A DNA stretch of 64,000 nt from Gilvimarinus japonicus (GTDB lineage Bacteria; Pseudomonadota; Gammaproteobacteria; Pseudomonadales; Cellvibrionaceae), in the NCBI RefSeq assembly GCF_042847215.1, contig NZ_AP031500.1:1674001-1738000 (forward strand). The letters run 5' to 3'. How positions within the stretch are numbered: position 1 is the first letter of the stretch; each line of letters starts with the position of its first letter. The notes beneath the pieces were generated by a model, which did no database searches, was not told where the DNA came from, and was given only the letters and a program-made list of their open reading frames with translations. The position numbers were made by a program, and so were the translations under genes. This document shows, one piece after another, positions 24,857 through 32,547 of the stretch.

Positions 24857-25783
24857 ATGGCAGTAACTTGCGTGCAAATCCGCAAGCTGGATCGACCCGC
24901 TAAAGCCGTGGTTGCTCTGAGCTTGGCGTTGACATGTTTTTTTGCGTTGATACCATTTGCGGTGGCGAGCTGCGATACCCAGTGCAAAGCATCAGCTCAG
25001 GCCGGCTGCACTAGGATCAGGGCGCCCATATACCACGCACAAGAACCTACCGATGACGCTTACTATTTTACGCGTTTGCTTAGACTGTCACTCGATTTGA
25101 CCGCTGATGAGTTTGGCCGTTATTGCTTAGAAGAGCCCGCCGTTTACCTCTCGGATGATCGCCTAAAGGCCTCGTTGCAGCAAGGGCAGGTTGATGTGCT
25201 TTGGTTGGTTGCCAGTCAGCTGGATGAGCGGCAAATGCGGGCGATCCATGTACCGCTATTGGGGGAGCTGAGTCACTATCGCATGTTGCTTATTCGCCGT
25301 GGCGATGAAGCGACGTTTGCCACCGTGCAAACCTTAGACGATTTGCAGGCGCTTACCGGAGGAATGAACTCCCAGTGGGCGGATGCGGAGGTAATGGCCG
25401 AGAACGGATTGCCCTATGTGGCGGTTACCGGGTACGGCAAGTTGTTTCGGATGTTGGCGGCGGGCCGGTTTGATTACTTTTCTCGCGGTATCTATCAAAT
25501 CACCTCAGAGCTGTTGTTTTACCCGGAGTTAGATTTGGTGATCGAGCCGAATATTCTGCTTAAGTACCCAAGCTTTACGTACTTTTTTGTTCGCCAAAGC
25601 GACAAGCGTTTGGCCGAGCGAATTGCGTTGGGGCTTAAAAGAGCGCAGCAAAATGGCGAATTTGCCGCGCTGTTTCAGTCTATTCCGCGCTTTAGGTGGG
25701 CCGAGCAACAGTTGCGCGCGCCCGACCGTAAGGTAATCTCCCTCGATCGAGCTTGGCAGGGGGAGACTCTATTGGGTGAATGA
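24857..25783 (+). CDS. Periplasmic solute-binding-like protein (family 3 type)
   Basis: Secreted protein of 308 residues with an N-terminal signal segment (VVALSLALTCFFALIPFAVAS). The rest has the two-lobe pattern of amino-acid-type periplasmic binding proteins: LKASLQQGQVDVLWLV, LLIRRGDEA, VAVTGYGKLFRMLAAGRFDYFSRG. No ABC permease or kinase domain is adjacent, so it may be an orphan sensor or binding protein rather than part of a transporter. A short cysteine-rich stretch (SCDTQC, GC) follows the signal peptide. It is convergent with dapE, 4 nt apart. Confidence 0.75.
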   Translation: MAVTCVQIRKLDRPAKAVVALSLALTCFFALIPFAVASCDTQCKASAQAGCTRIRAPIYHAQEPTDDAYYFTRLLRLSLDLTADEFGRYCLEEPAVYLSDDRLKASLQQGQVDVLWLVASQLDERQMRAIHVPLLGELSHYRMLLIRRGDEATFATVQTLDDLQALTGGMNSQWADAEVMAENGLPYVAVTGYGKLFRMLAAGRFDYFSRGIYQITSELLFYPELDLVIEPNILLKYPSFTYFFVRQSDKRLAERIALGLKRAQQNGEFAALFQSIPRFRWAEQQLRAPDRKVISLDRAWQGETLLGE

Positions 25784-25787
25784 GACG

Positions 25788-26930
25788 TTACACCAATAAA
25801 TTGGTTAGGCTTGCGCAATAGACGGTGGTTAATGTGTCTAAATCGTCAGCGCTGATGCATTCATCGACCTTATGAATGGTTGCGTTTATCGGCCCCAACT
25901 CAATGACTTGGGCGCCAGTGGGGGCGATAAAGCGTCCGTCTGAGGTGCCGCCGCTGGTGGATAGCTCCGGTGTGCGGCCAGTGGTGTCGGCCACAGCTTT
26001 GACCACCGCATCCACCAAGTCACCGCGCTCGGTTAAAAACGCTTGGCCGCTAAGCTTCCAGGTTAAATCATAGTTGAGCTCGTGACGATCGAGAATCGCC
26101 TCGGTGCGGGTGCGTAACTCGGCGTCGGTCAGTTCAGTCGAGAAGCGAAAGTTAAATACGACGTGCGCTTCACCGGGAATCACATTGGTGGCGCCGGTGC
26201 CAGAGTTGAGGTTAGACACCTGAAAACTGGTGGCAGGAAAAAACTCATTGCCTGAGTCCCAGTGAGTGCTGGCCAGCTCGGCCAGGGCCGGGGCAAAGGC
26301 GTGGATGGGGTTGTCGGCCAAGTGTGGGTAGGCCACGTGCCCTTGCACCCCTTTTACGGTTAGCTCAGCGCCCAGCGAGCCACGACGGCCATTTTTAATC
26401 ACATCGCCCACGACAGTGGTGCTTGAGGGCTCGCCGACAATGCACCAGTCAATGGTTTCGTTGCGCTCTTGCAGCCATTCAATCACTTTAACGGTGCCGT
26501 TGGCGGCTGGGCCCTCTTCATCGCTGGTAATTAAAAAGCCGATACGGCCCGAGTGGTTGGGGTGCTCGGCGACAAAACGCTCGCAGGCGACGATCATGGC
26601 CGCTAGCGAGCCCTTCATATCGGCCGCGCCACGCCCCAGCAACATGCCGTCGCGGACGACCGGCGCAAATGGCGGGTGTTGCCAGTGTTGCTCGGGGCCA
26701 GTGGGTACGACATCCGTGTGCCCGGCAAACACGACAATAGGGCCGCTGTCGCCCCGTACCGCCCAAAAATTGTCCACCTCGCCAAAACGCAGCCGTTGTA
26801 CGCTAAACCCAATACGCTCTAACCGTTCGATCATCAGCGCCTGACAGCCTTCATCTTCGGGGGTGACAGAGGGGCGGGCGATTAAATCACAAGCTAATTG
26901 CACGGTGGCGGAGTGTTGAGTCTGGGGCAT
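25788..26930 (-). CDS. dapE: Succinyl-diaminopimelate desuccinylase
   Basis: Dinuclear zinc hydrolase of lysine and peptidoglycan synthesis, converting N-succinyl-LL-diaminopimelate to LL-diaminopimelate and succinate. The 380-residue protein shows the M20 metal ligands: FAGHTDVVP, GRGAADMKGS, and the catalytic glutamates in SDEEGPA; the C-terminal histidine lies in NATIHKVDE. Length and sequence are typical. Confidence 0.95.
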   Translation of the reverse strand: MPQTQHSATVQLACDLIARPSVTPEDEGCQALMIERLERIGFSVQRLRFGEVDNFWAVRGDSGPIVVFAGHTDVVPTGPEQHWQHPPFAPVVRDGMLLGRGAADMKGSLAAMIVACERFVAEHPNHSGRIGFLITSDEEGPAANGTVKVIEWLQERNETIDWCIVGEPSSTTVVGDVIKNGRRGSLGAELTVKGVQGHVAYPHLADNPIHAFAPALAELASTHWDSGNEFFPATSFQVSNLNSGTGATNVIPGEAHVVFNFRFSTELTDAELRTRTEAILDRHELNYDLTWKLSGQAFLTERGDLVDAVVKAVADTTGRTPELSTSGGTSDGRFIAPTGAQVIELGPINATIHKVDECISADDLDTLTTVYCASLTNLLV

Positions 26931-27085
26931 GGTAGGTCTCGGTTGGTGATTAAAGCGGCGATTCTAGCAAAATTGACGCCCGAAAGCGCGCTGTGACGCG
27001 TAGCGCCTTAGGGGTAAATAAGCTACACTTGCCGGCTTTACGGGCCCGACCCGAACATGTTCAACTCAAGGTGTGCCTCTACTTC

Positions 27086-28888
27086 GTGACTGACCTAAGC
27101 CATATTCGCAACTTTTCGATCATTGCCCACATTGACCACGGCAAATCCACCATCGCCGATCGTTTTATTCAGATGTGCGGGGGCCTCACCGAGCGTGAAA
27201 TGGCTCAGCAAGTCCTCGACTCTATGGATATTGAGCGGGAGCGGGGTATTACCATTAAAGCCCAGAGTGTTACGCTCAGCTTTACCTCGGCTCGCGACGG
27301 TAAAACCTACCAGCTCAACTTTATTGATACTCCTGGGCATGTGGATTTTTCTTACGAGGTTTCCCGTTCGCTGTCAGCCTGCGAGGGCGCGCTGCTGGTG
27401 GTCGATGCCGCGCAAGGGGTCGAGGCGCAGTCAGTGGCCAACTGCTATACCGCCATCGAGCAAGGACTGGAGGTGATTCCGGTACTGAACAAGATGGACC
27501 TGCCGCAAGCCGAGCCCGACCGGGTGGCGCAAGAGATCGAAGATGTCATTGGTATTGATGCCACCGAGGCGGTGCGCTGTAGCGCCAAGTCAGGCCTGGG
27601 CATGGAGGACGTACTCGAAGAGCTGGTGCGCCTGGTGCCGCCGCCGGTAGGCGATGTGGACGCCCCCTTGCAAGCGCTGATTATCGACTCTTGGTTCGAC
27701 AATTATATGGGTGTTGTGTCGCTGGTGCGGGTGACTCAGGGTACCTTAAAAGTAAAAGACAAGATTTTTACCAAATCGATTGGTAAGGCCCATGTGGTCG
27801 ATAGTGTGGGGGTATTTAACCCTAAACTGCATAAATTAAAAGAACTAAAAGCCGGTGAGGTTGGATTTATTGTCGCCGGTATTAAAGAAATTCAAGGCGC
27901 GCCCGTGGGCGATACCATTATCAGTAGTTCGCATCCGGATACCCCGGCATTACCTGGCTTTCAGCAAATTAAGCCACAAGTTTACGCGGGTATGTTTCCG
28001 GTCAGCTCCGATGATTTTGAAAACTTCCGGGATGCGTTGCAGAAATTAACCCTTAACGATGCCTCGCTATTTTTTGAGCCTGAGAGCTCTGATGCGCTGG
28101 GGTTTGGGTTTCGCTGTGGCTTTCTTGGCATGCTGCACATGGAGATTATCCAAGAGCGGCTAGAGCGCGAATACGACCTCGACTTGATCACCAGTGCGCC
28201 AACGGTGGTTTACGAGGTGGTAAAAAGCAATGGCGAGATTATCTATGTGGATAACCCCTCGTCACTGCCCGATATTGGTGTAATCGATGAGATGCGCGAG
28301 CCCATTGTCGAAGCTAATATCTTAGTGCCGCAAGAGCATTTGGGCTCGGTGATTACCCTGTGCTCCGAAAAACGCGGGATACAACGCGATATGCACTATA
28401 TGGGCAAGCAGGTGTCAGTAAAGTACGACTTGCCCATGAGCGAGGTGGTGCTGGATTTCTTTGATCGACTCAAGTCGGTTAGTCGTGGCTTTGCCTCGCT
28501 CGACTATAGTTTTACCCGCTTTCAGGAAGCTAACTTGGTGCGTTTGGATGTCTTGATTAACGGCGATCGAGTGGATGCGCTGGCGCTAATTGTGCACCGT
28601 GATCACGCGCAAGGCATGGGGCGCAATCTGACCGAGAAGATGAAAGAGTTGATCCCCCGCCAGATGTTCGATGTCGCGATTCAGGCGGCGATTGGCGGCC
28701 ATGTTATTGCTCGTACCACTGTTAAAGCTCTGCGAAAAAACGTAACAGCCAAGTGTTATGGCGGCGACGCCTCGCGCAAGAAAAAGCTGCTGCAAAAGCA
28801 AAAAGAAGGCAAAAAGCGCATGAAACAAGTGGGCAATGTTGAAATACCGCAGTCGGCCTTTTTGGCCGTGCTGCAAGTTGATAATTAA
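27086..28888 (+). CDS. lepA: Elongation factor 4 (LepA)
   Basis: Ribosome-associated translational GTPase, 600 residues. G motifs are AHIDHGKST (G1), DTPGH (G3) and NKMD (G4), then domains II-III, the EF-G-like domain V and the LepA-specific C-terminus ending YGGDASRKKKLLQKQKEGKKR. GTG 27086 is chosen because the protein then starts MTDLSHIRNFSIIAHIDHG as in other LepA proteins; the 31-codon upstream extension is unconserved. It heads the lepA-lepB-DUF4845-rnc-era-recO operon. Confidence 0.96.
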   Translation: MTDLSHIRNFSIIAHIDHGKSTIADRFIQMCGGLTEREMAQQVLDSMDIERERGITIKAQSVTLSFTSARDGKTYQLNFIDTPGHVDFSYEVSRSLSACEGALLVVDAAQGVEAQSVANCYTAIEQGLEVIPVLNKMDLPQAEPDRVAQEIEDVIGIDATEAVRCSAKSGLGMEDVLEELVRLVPPPVGDVDAPLQALIIDSWFDNYMGVVSLVRVTQGTLKVKDKIFTKSIGKAHVVDSVGVFNPKLHKLKELKAGEVGFIVAGIKEIQGAPVGDTIISSSHPDTPALPGFQQIKPQVYAGMFPVSSDDFENFRDALQKLTLNDASLFFEPESSDALGFGFRCGFLGMLHMEIIQERLEREYDLDLITSAPTVVYEVVKSNGEIIYVDNPSSLPDIGVIDEMREPIVEANILVPQEHLGSVITLCSEKRGIQRDMHYMGKQVSVKYDLPMSEVVLDFFDRLKSVSRGFASLDYSFTRFQEANLVRLDVLINGDRVDALALIVHRDHAQGMGRNLTEKMKELIPRQMFDVAIQAAIGGHVIARTTVKALRKNVTAKCYGGDASRKKKLLQKQKEGKKRMKQVGNVEIPQSAFLAVLQVDN

Positions 28889-28905
28889 GCCGGACCGACT
28901 GTTTT

Positions 28906-29802
28906 ATGGGTAATATAAACCTTCCTCTTATTTTATCGCTGGGCGTATTGATCACCGGTGTTATTTGGTTGTACGACATTGCGTTTTTAGCGCGACCGCG
29001 CCGCCAGAAAATAGCCGCCGTCAATGCGCAGTTTAAACGCGATGACGCCAATAAGGCTGATACCGCGCAGGTTGATGCCCAGGATAATGCCGGGCCGAAC
29101 TCAGGCGATAAAGCGTATCAGCTGGCTATTGGGCAAGCGAGCAGCGAGCCGGCGCTGGTGGAGTACAGTAAGTCATTTTTCCCGGTACTGTTGTTGGTGT
29201 TTGTAGTGCGCTCATTTTTGGTTGAGCCGTTTCAGATTCCCTCGGGCTCAATGGAGCCCACGCTGGATGTTGGCGATTTTATTCTGGTGAACAAATACGC
29301 CTACGGGATTCGCTTACCGGTCATTAACAAAGAGGTTATCCCGGTCAGCAAACCTGAGCGAGGCGATGTCATGGTGTTTTTTCCGCCGCATTTGCCCGAC
29401 ACCTACTATATTAAACGTGTTATTGGTTTGCCCGGCGATAAAATTGAATACGTTAATCATAAGCTCACGATAAACGGCGAGCCGGTATCCGAGGAACTTC
29501 AAGCGGTGCTTCCGGCCGGCCAGCCGCAGTTTCGTTTAACGCAAGAAACCATCGGTGAGCACGAATTTACCGCGCGTAAATATTTGCGTCCAGGTCGCTA
29601 TAGTGTGCGTGGTGCTTGGACGGTGCCCGAGGGACACTACTTTATGATGGGTGATAACCGCGACAATAGCTTTGATAGCCGGGGCTGGGATGACCCCTTT
29701 GTCCCCGAGAAAAACATCGTCGGCAAAGCGGTGGTGGTATGGATGCACTGGGAGTCTTTGCTGAGTTTGCCGAGCTTTGATCGGGCTGGTGCGATCGACT
29801 AA
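28906..29802 (+). CDS. lepB: Signal peptidase I
   Basis: Inner-membrane serine/lysine protease that removes signal peptides from exported proteins, 298 residues. Two N-terminal membrane segments are predicted at about 5-25 and 85-105. The catalytic serine lies in PSGSMEPTL near residue 114 and the lysine in YYIKRVIGLPGD; GDNRDNSFDSR is box E. It starts 17 nt after lepA, the usual partner order. Confidence 0.96.
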   Translation: MGNINLPLILSLGVLITGVIWLYDIAFLARPRRQKIAAVNAQFKRDDANKADTAQVDAQDNAGPNSGDKAYQLAIGQASSEPALVEYSKSFFPVLLLVFVVRSFLVEPFQIPSGSMEPTLDVGDFILVNKYAYGIRLPVINKEVIPVSKPERGDVMVFFPPHLPDTYYIKRVIGLPGDKIEYVNHKLTINGEPVSEELQAVLPAGQPQFRLTQETIGEHEFTARKYLRPGRYSVRGAWTVPEGHYFMMGDNRDNSFDSRGWDDPFVPEKNIVGKAVVVWMHWESLLSLPSFDRAGAID

Positions 29803-29848
29803 TGCATTTAATGATGGTAATGGCTGGCGCGTTGCGCAGGGGATAGTT

Positions 29849-30250
29849 ATGCGAGTAAACATAAAACAATCAGGTCTTTCGGCTATATCGTTGCTGCTGG
29901 TGCTCGTTATTGCGGCGTTTTTGATGCTGTGCGCATTTAAAGTGGTGCCAATCTATGCCGAGAATTACTACATTACGGCGGGCTTAAAAACCTTGGCGGA
30001 GGATAACCCCGACTTGAGTAAAATGAGCACCAATGACATCAAGAAGGCGATGAACCGTTATTACACTATTAATAACGTCAGGAGCGAAGGTGCCAAGCAG
30101 CTAGAGGTGGTTCGCAATAGCCGGAATTTGTTGGTGATTAATGAATACGAATCCCGTGTTCCGCTTTTGGCCAATATCGACGTCGTGGTGAGCTTTAAAA
30201 ATGTACTCGACAGCGACCGCCCTGATGAGTGCTGCAAGGCTGCGGAATAA
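29849..30250 (+). CDS. DUF4845 membrane protein
   Basis: Small protein of 133 residues with one N-terminal membrane helix (LSAISLLLVLVIAAFLMLCAF) and a soluble domain on the outer face. This DUF4845 family is nearly always found between lepB and rnc in gammaproteobacteria; its role is unknown. ATG 29849 is chosen because GGGGA lies 6 nt upstream. The upstream frame just re-reads the end of lepB. Confidence 0.85.
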   Translation: MRVNIKQSGLSAISLLLVLVIAAFLMLCAFKVVPIYAENYYITAGLKTLAEDNPDLSKMSTNDIKKAMNRYYTINNVRSEGAKQLEVVRNSRNLLVINEYESRVPLLANIDVVVSFKNVLDSDRPDECCKAAE

Positions 30251-30254
30251 TAGC

Positions 30255-30932
30255 GTGAACGATATTTTGTTTGAGCGCCTGCAGCGCCGGTTGGGTTACG
30301 CTTTTGAGGATTCCGAGCGGTTGCGCTTAGCGTTAAGCCATCGCAGCGTAGGCGCCCACAATAACGAGCGCCTTGAGTTTTTGGGCGACTCAATTTTGAA
30401 TTTTATCATCGCCCAGGCGCTGTTTGATAAGTTTCCGGCTGCCCGGGAGGGTCAGTTAAGCCGCTTGCGCTCGCAAATGGTCAAAGGTGAAACCCTCGCC
30501 GAGATTGCCCGGGAGTTTGAAATAGGCCCCTGCCTGCTGTTGGGCGAGGGCGAGATGAAAAGCGGTGGACAGCGGCGCGATTCGATTTTGGCGGATGCGG
30601 TTGAAGCGATTATCGGTGCGATTTATGTTGAGGCCGGTATGCAAACCTGCCGCGAGCGTGTACTGGATTGGTATCAAACAAGACTCGCTACCTTATCGCT
30701 CGACACCCCCGCCAAAGATGCTAAGACCCGCTTGCAAGAATATATGCAAAGCCGGCAGCAACCGTTGCCCGATTACCGCGTCGCCGAAGTGGACGGTGAG
30801 GCACACGCTCAAGTGTTTACGGTCGAGTGCCATGTCTCTTTGCTAGATACCCCCGAGCGCGCGCGCGCGAGCAGCCGCCGGGTTGCTGAAAAAAAATCTG
30901 CCGCACAGGCTCTTAAGCGTCTTGGAGTTTAA
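30255..30932 (+). CDS. rnc: Ribonuclease III
   Basis: Endonuclease that cuts double-stranded RNA in rRNA and mRNA processing. The 225-residue product carries the signature NERLEFLGDSILN near residue 40 with the catalytic acidic residues, ILADAVEAIIGAIYVEAG, and a C-terminal dsRNA-binding domain from DAKTRLQEYMQ. GTG 30255 gives MNDILFERLQRRLGY, aligned with E. coli Rnc; the in-frame ATG at 30225 would overlap DUF4845. Confidence 0.95.
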   Translation: MNDILFERLQRRLGYAFEDSERLRLALSHRSVGAHNNERLEFLGDSILNFIIAQALFDKFPAAREGQLSRLRSQMVKGETLAEIAREFEIGPCLLLGEGEMKSGGQRRDSILADAVEAIIGAIYVEAGMQTCRERVLDWYQTRLATLSLDTPAKDAKTRLQEYMQSRQQPLPDYRVAEVDGEAHAQVFTVECHVSLLDTPERARASSRRVAEKKSAAQALKRLGV

Positions 30933-30934
30933 CC

Positions 30935-31837
30935 ATGAGTGACCAACCTGTTACCCGCTGTGGCTATGTTGCCATTGTGGGTCGGCCTAACGTGGGCAAA
31001 TCAACCTTGTTGAACCACATGTTGGGGCAAAAGGTGAGTATCACCTCACGCAAGCCGCAAACGACGCGCAATAATGTCACCGGGATTAAAACCGAAGGTG
31101 CCGATCAAATTATCTTCGTCGACACCCCGGGGCTACATAAACACGAGCCGCGCGCCATTAATCGTTATATGAATCGCGCCGCTGGCGCCGCCATGAAAGA
31201 TGTTGATCTGGTGCTGTTTGTGGTGGATCGCTTGGTTTGGAGCGAGGAGGACGAGCTGGTTGCCCGTCAGCTGGAAAACTCCCGCTCAAGCATTATTTTA
31301 GTGGTTAACAAAGTCGACCTATTGGAAGATAAAAATAAGCTGCTGCCACATTTACAAGAGTTGTCGAACCGCCTAGGCGTGGCCGAGATAATTCCTTTGT
31401 CGGCACTGCGTGGCTCTAACCTTGATCGTCTGGAAAGCATTATTCTCAATTACATCCCCGAAGGGATGCATATGTTTGATGAAGATCAGTTTACAGATCG
31501 TTCGGCGCGCTTTATGGTTGCCGAGATTGTCCGCGAGAAGATCACCCGTCAGCTAGGTGATGAATTGCCCCACCAAATGGCGGTTGAGATCGAACAGTAC
31601 GAGCAGCGCGGCCCAGTGCTACACATTGGTGCGGTTATTTTGGTTGAGCGGGAAGGGCAAAAGCGTATTCTGATTGGCAATAAAGGCGATCGAATTAAGC
31701 AGATTGGACAGCAGGCGCGGCTCGATATGGAAAAGCTGCTCGACAGCAAGATTATGCTCAACCTTTGGGTAAAAGTTAAATCGGGTTGGTCGGATGATGA
31801 TCGCGCTTTGCGCAGCCTAGGGTACGACGACTTATAA
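30935..31837 (+). CDS. era: GTPase Era
   Basis: GTPase that binds the 16S rRNA 3' end during 30S maturation. The 300 residues include G motifs GRPNVGKST, DTPGLHK and NKVDLL and a C-terminal KH domain (ILIGNKGDRIKQIGQQAR). It starts 2 nt after rnc and is followed 4 nt later by recO. Confidence 0.97.
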   Translation: MSDQPVTRCGYVAIVGRPNVGKSTLLNHMLGQKVSITSRKPQTTRNNVTGIKTEGADQIIFVDTPGLHKHEPRAINRYMNRAAGAAMKDVDLVLFVVDRLVWSEEDELVARQLENSRSSIILVVNKVDLLEDKNKLLPHLQELSNRLGVAEIIPLSALRGSNLDRLESIILNYIPEGMHMFDEDQFTDRSARFMVAEIVREKITRQLGDELPHQMAVEIEQYEQRGPVLHIGAVILVEREGQKRILIGNKGDRIKQIGQQARLDMEKLLDSKIMLNLWVKVKSGWSDDDRALRSLGYDDL

Positions 31838-31841
31838 ACTT

Positions 31842-32537
31842 ATGCACCGCATCGAGCTGCAACCCGCTTTTGTTGTGCACGCCAGGCCCTATCGGGACAC
31901 CAGTTTCCTTGTTGATTGTTTTACGCCAGATCACGGTCGCGTGTGTGCTGTCGCACGGGGTGTTCGCCGCGGTAAAAACAATCAACGCTCTTTGCTCAAC
32001 CCCTTTATCCCTTTATTGATCTCACTGCAAGGCAAAAGCTCTCTTAAGTTGTTAACCGGAATCGAGACTAGTGGGCATCGCTTGGATTTAGTCGGCACGC
32101 GGTTATTTTCTGGTTTGTATCTCAATGAATTGTTGCTGCGGGTGTTGTCCGAATGGGATAGCTGCCCGGACTTATTCCGTCATTACACGGAGGCACTGGG
32201 GGAGCTCGCCTGCGAGGTTGATGTAGAGCTTGTCTTACGTCGTTTTGAGAAACACTTGCTGCAGGAGTTGGGCTACGGTATTGATTGGCGTTGTGATGCT
32301 GACACCGGGCAGCTGCTAAAACCTGATGCCTGGTATAGGCTGGATACCCAGTCGGGTTTTATTCCTGTAGGCGCGGCTGGGCTAGCGAACACTTATTCTG
32401 GTGCTTGCCTGATGGATATTGCCAGTGATCAGTACGCGTTGCCAGATACCAAAAGAGTCGCCAAGCATATTAGCCGAGCGCTATTGCGGCCGCTGTTGGG
32501 CGAGCAGCCGCTGAAGTCTCGCCAATTGTTTTTATAG
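31842..32537 (+). CDS. recO: DNA repair protein RecO
   Basis: Recombination mediator that, with RecR, loads RecA onto SSB-coated single-stranded DNA in the RecF pathway. The 231-residue protein has the N-terminal OB-fold (AFVVHARPYRDTSFLVDCFTPDHGRV) and the helical C-terminal domain. In many relatives pdxJ follows; here the operon ends, facing the hybrid kinase gene. Confidence 0.93.
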   Translation: MHRIELQPAFVVHARPYRDTSFLVDCFTPDHGRVCAVARGVRRGKNNQRSLLNPFIPLLISLQGKSSLKLLTGIETSGHRLDLVGTRLFSGLYLNELLLRVLSEWDSCPDLFRHYTEALGELACEVDVELVLRRFEKHLLQELGYGIDWRCDADTGQLLKPDAWYRLDTQSGFIPVGAAGLANTYSGACLMDIASDQYALPDTKRVAKHISRALLRPLLGEQPLKSRQLFL

Positions 32538-32547
32538 TGCCGCGCGC

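Noticed and set aside
28722..29051. Minus-strand ORF at the lepA-lepB junction
   Set aside because: A shadow frame across two conserved genes on the other strand, with no domain.
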